Shown: one piece after another, positions 56,924-64,000 of the stretch | How the letters are laid out: each line of letters begins with the position of its first letter | Position numbering within the stretch: the stretch's first letter is position 1 | Assembly (NCBI GenBank): GCA_021819245.1 | Contig: JAKARI010000014.1 | Location: forward strand, 1-64,000 | Origin: Pseudomonadota bacterium | GTDB lineage: Bacteria > Pseudomonadota > Gammaproteobacteria > Acidiferrobacterales > Acidiferrobacteraceae | DNA length: 64,000 bases | Direction of reading: 5' to 3' | Program-made: the position numbers and the translations under genes | Notes under the pieces: generated by a model | The model's input: only the letters and a program-made list of their open reading frames with translations | Databases searched by the model: none | Told to the model about the DNA's origin: nothing

Positions 56924-58789
56924 CAGCCCGTCGTCTGCGCCCGCGGCGCCGGATGGCACCGGCGCGGCAGGGCCCGCCGGGGCATGGTCGCCCTCCTGCT
57001 GCAGCGCCCACAGTTGCGCATACAGGCCGCCTTGGGCGATGAGCTCGCGGTGACGGCCGCGCTCGACGATCCGCCCGGCGCGCATCACCAGGATCTGGTC
57101 TGCGTGTTGAATGGTAGCGAGCCGGTGGGCGACCACGATCGTGGTCCGATGCCCCGCAAGCAGGGTCAGGCCCTCCTGCACCGCGCGCTCGGAGGCCGCG
57201 TCGAGGGCCGATGTCGCCTCGTCGAAGAGCAGGATCTGCGGCTCTTTTAACAGCGCCCGGGCAATCGCCACGCGTTGTTTCTCCCCGCCCGAGAGTTTCA
57301 GGCCGCGTTCGCCTACGCGCGTCTCGTACCCCTGCGGCAGGCCGGTGATGAAGCCGTCGAGATGGGCAAGGGAGGCCGCCGCCCGTACCTCTTCAAGGGG
57401 GGCCCCCGGGCGCCCGTAGGCGATGTTGGTATAAAGGCTGTCATTGAACAGGACCGGGTCTTGCGGGACCACGCCGAGGCTCCTGCGCAGGCTGTGTTGT
57501 GTCACGGCGCGGATGTCGTGTCCGTCTATGCGGATGGAGCCGCTGTCCGGATCATAGAAGCGCACCAAAAGCCGCATGATCGTGGACTTGCCGGAGCCGC
57601 TTGGGCCGACGATTGCAGTCGTCGACCGCGGCGCCACGGTGAAGTCGACATCGTCTAGGAGCGGCTGGCCGCCGTAGGAAAAGTCGACATGCTCAAAACG
57701 CACGAGGCCCTCGGACACCACAAGGTCGCCGGCCCCGGGCGCGTCGGCTATGGTGCAGGGCACGTCGATCAGGGCGAACATCTTTTCCATATCGGTAAGC
57801 GAGTGCTTGATCTCCCGGTAGACGGCCCCCAGGAAATGCAAGGGCATGAAAAGCTGTATGAGAAAGGCATTGACCAGCACCAGGTCGCCGATGTTCATCC
57901 GGTGGTCGGCAACGCCCTGTGCGGCGAGCAGCATGAGGGCGCCGACGCCGAACGCCACGATCGCCGACTGGCCGGTGTTGAGCACGGCAAGCGACGACTG
58001 GTTGCGCACCGCGGCATCCTCCCATTGCGCGAGATGGGAGTCGTAGCGCCCCCATTCGTAGTCCTCGTTGGCGAAGAATTTCACGGTCTCGTAGTTCAAT
58101 AGGCTCTCGACCGCGTGGCTGTTGGCGCGCGAATCCATATCGTTCATCGACCGCCTGAAGACGGTCCGCCATTCGGTCACAATGAGCGTAAAGAGGGCAT
58201 AGACCGCAAGCGTCATGAACGTGATGAGGGCGAACTCCAGGCGAAATTTGGCGATCAGGATGCCGGCTACGAGTGCGATCTCGACTACGGTCGGGATGAT
58301 ATGAAACAGCAGGATGTTCAAAAGGAGTGCAATCCCGCGGCTGCCGCGCTCTATGTCGCGCGCCACCGCCCCGGTCTGGCGGTCCAGATGGAAGGCAAGC
58401 GGCAGGGCGTGGAGGTGGCGGAACACGTCGGTCGCCGCGCGCCGCACCGCGCGCTGCTTGACGCGCGCGAATACGAGATCGCGCAGTTCCCCAAAGAGGG
58501 CGTTGGCAAACCGCAGGGCGCCATAGGCGGCGATGAGCGCCACCGGCACGATCAGCAGGGGTTTGCGGCTATCGAGCTGATTGATGATGTCTTTGAGGAC
58601 CCACGGGACCGCGACGCCTGCGGCCTTGGCGGCGGTGAGCGAAACCAGCGCCACCGCCACGCGCAGTCGGTATTCCCAGAGGTAGGGGGCGAGCCTTTTT
58701 ACGATCGACCAGAGCCGGCCGCGGGACGCGGTGGTGTCGCGCGCCGATTCGGCAGGGGGGTCTGCAGTACGTCTTTCCAGGCCGCGCAC
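56906..58789 (-). CDS. Atm1/HMT1-type ABC exporter
   Basis: A 627-residue half-transporter with a six-helix membrane domain and an ATPase domain: VGPSGSGKSTIMRLLV, LSGGEKQRVAIARALLKEPQILLFDEATSALD, and an H-loop in VAHRLATIQ. The membrane domain (FHLDRQTGAVARDIERG, NYETVKFFANEDYEWGRYD) matches the Atm1 group, which exports glutathione-linked sulfur or metal compounds. I begin at GTG 58789, 5 nt after ettA, because the longer frame lies inside ettA; the exact start is uncertain. It is probably cotranscribed with ettA. Confidence 0.92.
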   Translation of the reverse strand: MRGLERRTADPPAESARDTTASRGRLWSIVKRLAPYLWEYRLRVAVALVSLTAAKAAGVAVPWVLKDIINQLDSRKPLLIVPVALIAAYGALRFANALFGELRDLVFARVKQRAVRRAATDVFRHLHALPLAFHLDRQTGAVARDIERGSRGIALLLNILLFHIIPTVVEIALVAGILIAKFRLEFALITFMTLAVYALFTLIVTEWRTVFRRSMNDMDSRANSHAVESLLNYETVKFFANEDYEWGRYDSHLAQWEDAAVRNQSSLAVLNTGQSAIVAFGVGALMLLAAQGVADHRMNIGDLVLVNAFLIQLFMPLHFLGAVYREIKHSLTDMEKMFALIDVPCTIADAPGAGDLVVSEGLVRFEHVDFSYGGQPLLDDVDFTVAPRSTTAIVGPSGSGKSTIMRLLVRFYDPDSGSIRIDGHDIRAVTQHSLRRSLGVVPQDPVLFNDSLYTNIAYGRPGAPLEEVRAAASLAHLDGFITGLPQGYETRVGERGLKLSGGEKQRVAIARALLKEPQILLFDEATSALDAASERAVQEGLTLLAGHRTTIVVAHRLATIQHADQILVMRAGRIVERGRHRELIAQGGLYAQLWALQQEGDHAPAGPAAPVPSGAAGADDGLLEALG

Positions 58790-58794
58790 GGCCT

Positions 58795-60468
58795 TCAGCT
58801 GAGCCGCTTGTACTTGATACGCGTCGGCCGGTCGGCCTCCACCCCGAGGCGGCGCTTGCGGTCGGCCTCGTAGTCCGCGTAATTGCCCTCGAACCACACG
58901 ACGCGGCTGTCGCCCTCGAATGCCAGGATATGCGTCGCGACCCGGTCGAGGAACCAGCGATCATGAGAGATGACGATGGCGCAGCCGCCAAACTCGAGCA
59001 GGGCCTCCTCGAGCGCGCGCAGGGTATCGACATCGAGGTCGTTGGTCGGTTCATCGAGCAGCAGCAGATTGCCGCCGCTTCTCAGAAGCTTCGCCAGGTG
59101 TACGCGGTTGCGCTCGCCGCCCGAGAGGTCCTTCACGAGCTTTTGCTGGTCGGCGCCGCGAAAATTGAAGCGCCCGGCATAGGCGCGTGACGAGACCTCG
59201 CGGCGGCCGAGCAGGATCATGTCGGACCCGCCCGAGATCTCGGCCCACACGGTCTTTTGGCCGTCGAGGGTGTCGCGGCTTTGGCTCACATAGGCCGGAA
59301 CCACGGTGGGCCCCACGCGCAGCGAGCCGCCGTCCGGGCGCTCCTCACCCACGATCATGCGAAACAAGGTGGTCTTGCCGGCCCCATTGGGCCCAATGAC
59401 CCCGACGATCCCCCCGGGCGGCAGCGCGAAGTTCACATGTTCCATCAGGAGGCGGTCGCCAAAGCTCTTGGTGAGGTCCGCCGCCTCCACCACCAGGTCC
59501 CCGAGCCGCGGTCCGGGCGGTATGAAGAGGTCCTGCGTCTCGTTGCGCTGTTCGACATCCTGGGCCACCAGCGCCTCATAGGCGGCAAGACGCGCGCGGC
59601 TCTTGGCATGCCGGCCCTTGGGCGCGGTCCGCACCCATTCGAGCTCGCGCTTTATGGTGCGTTGGCGCGCGGATTCCTGCTTCTCCTCGACGGCAAGCCG
59701 CTTGTCTTTTTGTTCAAGCCACGAGGAGTAATTGCCTTCCCAGGGGATGCCTTGGCCGCGGTCGAGCTCCAGGATCCAGCCCGCCACGTTGTCGAGAAAG
59801 TAGCGGTCATGGGTCACGGCCACCACCGTCCCCTTGTAGTCCTTCAGGAAGCGCTCGAGCCACGCCACCGATTCCGCGTCCAGATGGTTGGTGGGCTCGT
59901 CTAGCAAGAGCATGTCCGGTTCCGACAAAAGCAGCCGGCAGAGCGCGACCCGGCGGCGCTCGCCTCCGGACAGCACCGAGACGTCGGCATCGAACGGGGG
60001 CAGGCGCAAGGCCTCGGCGGCGATCTCGAGCTTGCGGTCGAGGTCCCAGGCCCCTGCGGCGTCGATCTCGCTTTGCACCTGCGCCTGCTCCTCGATCAGG
60101 GCATTCATCTGATCGTCCGACAAGGGCTCGCCGAATCGCAGGCTGATGGCGTTGAAGCGCTCGAGCAGGGCCTTGGTGGCCGCCACCCCTTCCTCGACGT
60201 TGCCGCGCACGTCCTTGGCCGGATCCAGCACCGGCTCCTGCGGGAGATAGCCGATCCGGATGCGCGGCGCGGGTTGTGCCTCGCCGTCGAAATCGCGGTC
60301 TACGCCCGCCATGATCCGCAACAGGGTCGATTTGCCGGCGCCGTTTAATCCGAGCACGCCGATCTTGGCGCCCGGAAAGAATGACAGGGAGATGTTTTTC
60401 AGAATCTCGCGCGAGGGTGGGACGACCTTGGTCACCCGCTGCATGGTAAATATGTAGGGAATCGGCAT
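58795..60468 (-). CDS. ettA: Energy-dependent translational throttle protein EttA
   Basis: A 557-residue ABC-F protein that binds the ribosomal E site and gates the first elongation step according to ATP level. Two ATPase domains ([59 protein letters not shown]) are joined by the charged linker, with the arm insert in the first. [33 protein letters not shown] matches the EttA N-terminus, fixing the start at 60468. Confidence 0.96.
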   Translation of the reverse strand: MPIPYIFTMQRVTKVVPPSREILKNISLSFFPGAKIGVLGLNGAGKSTLLRIMAGVDRDFDGEAQPAPRIRIGYLPQEPVLDPAKDVRGNVEEGVAATKALLERFNAISLRFGEPLSDDQMNALIEEQAQVQSEIDAAGAWDLDRKLEIAAEALRLPPFDADVSVLSGGERRRVALCRLLLSEPDMLLLDEPTNHLDAESVAWLERFLKDYKGTVVAVTHDRYFLDNVAGWILELDRGQGIPWEGNYSSWLEQKDKRLAVEEKQESARQRTIKRELEWVRTAPKGRHAKSRARLAAYEALVAQDVEQRNETQDLFIPPGPRLGDLVVEAADLTKSFGDRLLMEHVNFALPPGGIVGVIGPNGAGKTTLFRMIVGEERPDGGSLRVGPTVVPAYVSQSRDTLDGQKTVWAEISGGSDMILLGRREVSSRAYAGRFNFRGADQQKLVKDLSGGERNRVHLAKLLRSGGNLLLLDEPTNDLDVDTLRALEEALLEFGGCAIVISHDRWFLDRVATHILAFEGDSRVVWFEGNYADYEADRKRRLGVEADRPTRIKYKRLS

Positions 60469-60474
60469 GGCGCG

Positions 60475-60480
60475 AGTATA
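60475..60480 (-). promoter_or_regulatory. -10 element before ettA
   Basis: TATACT on the minus strand, 6 nt before the ettA ATG. The start site would fall at or next to the ATG, implying a leaderless or nearly leaderless message. No good -35 is visible. Confidence 0.45.
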
Positions 60481-60608
60481 CACTGCGCCAGACGAAGTTT
60501 CCCGCGCCGGGCCGTCGTCGCGATGGGCCCCGGCGCCGCCCCGTTCATCGTGTGGACCTCCCATCAGACCGGGCGGATCGGATACGCTCCGTGTGCGCCG
60601 CACCTGGC

Positions 60609-60637
60609 TTGAGGTCGGGTGGCGAAGCCATCATAAT
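60609..60637 (+). promoter_or_regulatory. Probable promoter of the secreted hydrolase-like gene
   Basis: TTGAGG (60609-60614), 17 nt, CATAAT (60632-60637). Predicted start near 60644, about 40 nt before the coding region. Confidence 0.5.
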
Positions 60638-60686
60638 CCCCCGCGGCATGGCCCATGGCGGGGCCTGGCGTAGACGAGGTATGAGC

Positions 60687-61445
60687 ATGTGGCGTGGAAT
60701 AGCGGCGGGCCTGGTGCTGGTCATGGTCACGGCCGTGGGCTGGGCCCATAAGCCCCCGGATGCGTCGTGCCAGGCATTTTCCGGGACATTCGTGCGGCTG
60801 ACGACCAAGGGGGGTCATCACTTCGACGTCTACCGCGCGGGCCCGCCGTCGGCGCGCATCGGCCTGCTGCTGCTGCCGGGTAAGGCCCGTCTGGGCGAAC
60901 GGGCGCTTGCCTGGGCCGACCGTGTCGGGGCGCAGGGCTATCGGGTATTGGCCCTGGGGCTACGACGGACCGGCGGCCGCGGGCGCCGCATGGCCATGGA
61001 GCGGACCGCCTTGCAATACTTAAGTTCTCCGGGGCGCCGGCTCGTCACCTTTGGCTGGGGGCGCTCCGGCGCCTACGAGTCGATCGAGGCGAGCGCCGCC
61101 GATCCCCATGATGTCTCGGGGACGGTGCTGTGCAACGGGGGCATATCGGCCAAGGCCGCGCTCATGCGGCGGATCGAGTCGCGGGTGCTCGTGCTCGCGT
61201 TCCGGCAGACGACCCCCTTACCTAAGCTTCAGGCCTTCGAGGCGCGCATGCGGCTTTATGGCAAGCCGCTCGCCGTCCACTACTACAGCATGGACCCCAC
61301 GGCCGCCGATCCGATGGGCGCCCAGTTCGCGAGCGCCACGGCCCAGGAGGTGTGGGCGCAGGCGCGCGCGTTCTTCCGGCAGGCCCGCTTCCTCTGCCGG
61401 CGTTGCGCCCCCTATCCCGCCTTGTTGTTCGGCTACCGTGACTAG
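60687..61445 (+). CDS. Exported dienelactone-hydrolase-like protein, nucleophile missing
   Basis: A 252-residue protein with an N-terminal signal or anchor (WRGIAAGLVLVMVTAVGWA). The body resembles the alpha/beta hydrolase fold of dienelactone hydrolases: IGLLLLPGKARLGERALAWADRVGAQGYRVLALGL, then an elbow-like VTFGWGRSGAYESIEASAADP, then GTVLCNGG. At the nucleophile elbow (123-128) the usual Cys/Ser is Gly125, so it may be inactive or use other residues. I choose ATG 60687 for its spacing from the GAGG site; ATG 60681 is also possible. Family assignment is moderate. Confidence 0.6.
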   Translation: MWRGIAAGLVLVMVTAVGWAHKPPDASCQAFSGTFVRLTTKGGHHFDVYRAGPPSARIGLLLLPGKARLGERALAWADRVGAQGYRVLALGLRRTGGRGRRMAMERTALQYLSSPGRRLVTFGWGRSGAYESIEASAADPHDVSGTVLCNGGISAKAALMRRIESRVLVLAFRQTTPLPKLQAFEARMRLYGKPLAVHYYSMDPTAADPMGAQFASATAQEVWAQARAFFRQARFLCRRCAPYPALLFGYRD

Positions 61446-61460
61446 GTGTGCCGCGTCTTT

Positions 61461-62356
61461 CTAGGCGAGCAGGAACTCAAGGAGCGCCTTTTGGGCGTGG
61501 AGGCGGTTTTCGGCCTCGTCCCAGACCACGCTGCGCGGCCCGTCTATGACCTCGCCTGTGACCTCCACGCCACGATAGGCGGGCAGGCAATGCATGAACA
61601 GCGCATCCGGGCCGGCCATGTCCATGAGACGGTCGGTCACGCAATAGCCCTGGAAGGCGCGCATGCGCACCTCCTTTTCGGACTCCTGCCCCATGCTCGC
61701 CCAGGTATCGGTCACCACCAGATCGGCGCCGCGCGCGGCCTCTTCCGGGGTCGCCACGAGATGGGCGGATCCGGTGGCGGCCTCCAGGATCTGCGCATCC
61801 GGCCCATATCCGGCGGGGGTGGCGATACGCAAGGTAAAGCTGAACTGGCGCGCGGCATTGATCCACGACTGACAGACATTGTTGCCATCGCCTATCCAGG
61901 CTACCGTGCGTCCGGCGATGTCGCCGCGATGCTCGAAGTAGGTCTGAATATCGGCCAAAAGCTGGCAGGGGTGGAACCGGTCGGTCAGGGCATTGATCAC
62001 CGGGACCTGCGAGTGGGCCGCGAAGGCCGCGAGCTTGGCGTGCTCATGGGTGCGAATGACGATCGCATCGACCATGCGCGAAACCACGCGTGCCGTGTCC
62101 TCGAGCGGCTCGCCGCGCCCAAGCTGCAGCTCCGCGGGCGCGAGAAACATGCTGTTGCCGCCGAGCTGGGTGATGCCGGCCTCGAACGACACGCGCGTGC
62201 GTGTCGAGGATTTCTCGAAGATGAGCGCAAGGCTCGTCCCGCGCAAGTACTCATGGGGCTCGCGCCGGCGCAGGATGGCCTTGAGTGTCACCGCGCGCTC
62301 GATGAGTATGCGCAGCTCCCGGGGGGTACAGTCCATGAGGCTTAAGAAATGACGGA

Positions 62357-62360
<4 letters not shown>
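61461..62360 (-). CDS. argF: Ornithine carbamoyltransferase
   Basis: A 299-residue enzyme that makes citrulline from ornithine and carbamoyl phosphate. FEKSSTRTRVSFEAG (STRTR at 52-56) binds carbamoyl phosphate, DRFHPCQLLAD is the HPCQ motif and FMHCLPAYRG binds ornithine. It overlaps argD by 4 nt (ATGA), forming an argDF operon. It converges on the secreted hydrolase-like gene with 15 nt between stops. Confidence 0.96.
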
Positions 62361-63538
<1,178 letters not shown>

Positions 63539-63555
63539 CGCGCCCCCAAAATATA

Positions 63556-63579
63556 AAGCGCCCCAAAGATGGGGCGCTT
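63556..63579 (-). terminator. Hairpin with T-rich tail just before argD
   Basis: On the minus strand AAGCGCCCC and GGGGCGCTT form a perfect 9-bp stem with a 6-nt loop, followed by TATATTTT. This looks like an intrinsic terminator for the aminopeptidase gene upstream. It ends about 17 nt from the argD ATG, so it could also attenuate argD. Confidence 0.65.
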
Positions 63580-63682
63580 AACGATTTAAGGATCGCGGCC
63601 GCCTGCGGCGTCAGGCAGTCCGATCAAGGGGCGCATATTACCGCCCTCATCCCTTAAAATCCAGTGCGCGGGCGTCGCGCCG

Positions 63683-64000
63683 CTACCAGGTGAACGCCGG
63701 ATCGGCCAGCAGGGCGAGGGTAAAATCGATACCAAAGCCTATGGTATCGGTGGGGATGGCACCGAGCCCCCCCTTGTGCCGCCCGGCCGAGAGATCCAGA
63801 TGGACCCAGGTCGGATCGCGGGCGATGAACCGTTTGAGGAAGAGCGCCGCCAGGATATGGTCGGCCTCGGCCTCGAGGGTACACTGCTTGATATCGGCGA
63901 TATCGCTTTTTAGGTCCGCGTTGTAGTCATCGGGCAGAGGGAAGGGCCAGACCCGCTCGCCGCTTGCAAGGCCGGCGTCGATCAGGCGCTGATACAGCCC
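63683..64000 (-). CDS. M17 leucyl aminopeptidase family protein, C-terminal part
   Basis: The last 105 residues of a protein that begins beyond the window. WPFPLPDDYNADLKSDIADIKQC, EAEADHILAALFLKRFI, DPTWVHLDLSAGRHKGGLGAIPTDTIGFGIDF match the C-terminal catalytic domain of M17 aminopeptidases of the PepB-like branch. The frame is open to the window edge and ends at TAG (63685-63683). The metal-binding part of the domain is outside the window. Confidence 0.8.
   Translation of the reverse strand, partial: GLYQRLIDAGLASGERVWPFPLPDDYNADLKSDIADIKQCTLEAEADHILAALFLKRFIARDPTWVHLDLSAGRHKGGLGAIPTDTIGFGIDFTLALLADPAFTW

Overview
The window is a gene-dense, GC-rich chromosomal stretch of a Gram-negative bacterium, most likely a gammaproteobacterium. 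LpxC (lipid A), a meso-diaminopimelate-type MurE, a full mraZ-to-ftsZ division/cell-wall cluster followed by lpxC and secA, class A RNase P RNA, type IV pilus genes and an EttA-type ABC-F protein all fit. Rubrerythrin, an encapsulated-ferritin-family protein, an arsenite pump and a lipoate-carrier module would suit an iron- or sulfur-oxidising acidophile such as Acidiferrobacter, but that placement is inference from gene content only. No insertion sequence, prophage, CRISPR array or tRNA was recognised.

Layout. 0.3-4.3 kb (-): a large membrane GAF/GGDEF/degenerate-EAL protein. 5-6.5 kb: transaldolase and rnpB. 6.6-24.9 kb (+): the dcw cluster mraZ-rsmH-ftsL-ftsI-murE-murF-mraY-murD-ftsW-murG-murC-murB-ddl-ftsQ-ftsA-ftsZ plus lpxC. 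Most genes are joined by ATGA/GTGA overlaps, and the cluster is driven from a sigma70-like promoter with a three-repeat MraZ operator. 25-32 kb: a membrane-anchor protein, an M23 endopeptidase, secA, argJ, a MutT-ThiE fusion and arfB. 32-35.3 kb (-): coaE, pilD and pilB, with pilC absent between pilB and pilD.

35.4-43.1 kb (+): a peroxide/iron operon of rubrerythrin, a GlpC/HdrD-like Fe-S protein, an EncFtn-family ferritin without encapsulin, and DUF3501. It is preceded by a Fur-family-like palindrome lying on the -10 box and runs with 1-nt overlaps into parE, parC and then truA. 43.2-45 kb: arsR-arsB with an operator dyad in the promoter. 45-47 kb (-): bcp-phoH. 47.3-52.4 kb (+): dapA, a miniature BamC-like lipoprotein, purL.

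52.4-56.9 kb is the most unusual region. A lipoate-protein ligase lies divergent from a CRP/FNR-family regulator of the Dnr type. Next come a GcvH-like lipoyl carrier, two hemerythrin-like proteins facing each other, and a thioredoxin-fold/DUF488/CopD-like operon. Two promoters here, before the lipoyl carrier and before the thioredoxin-fold gene, share the same design: TTGATnnnnGTCAA, then exactly 23 nt, then a TACA(C/G)T -10 box. The regulator carries the FNR-type E-x-x-S-R recognition helix expected to read TTGAT, so I predict a local redox or nitric-oxide regulon.

56.9-64 kb (mostly -): an Atm1-like exporter, ettA, a secreted dienelactone-hydrolase-like protein without its nucleophile, argF-argD, and the C-terminal end of an M17 aminopeptidase.
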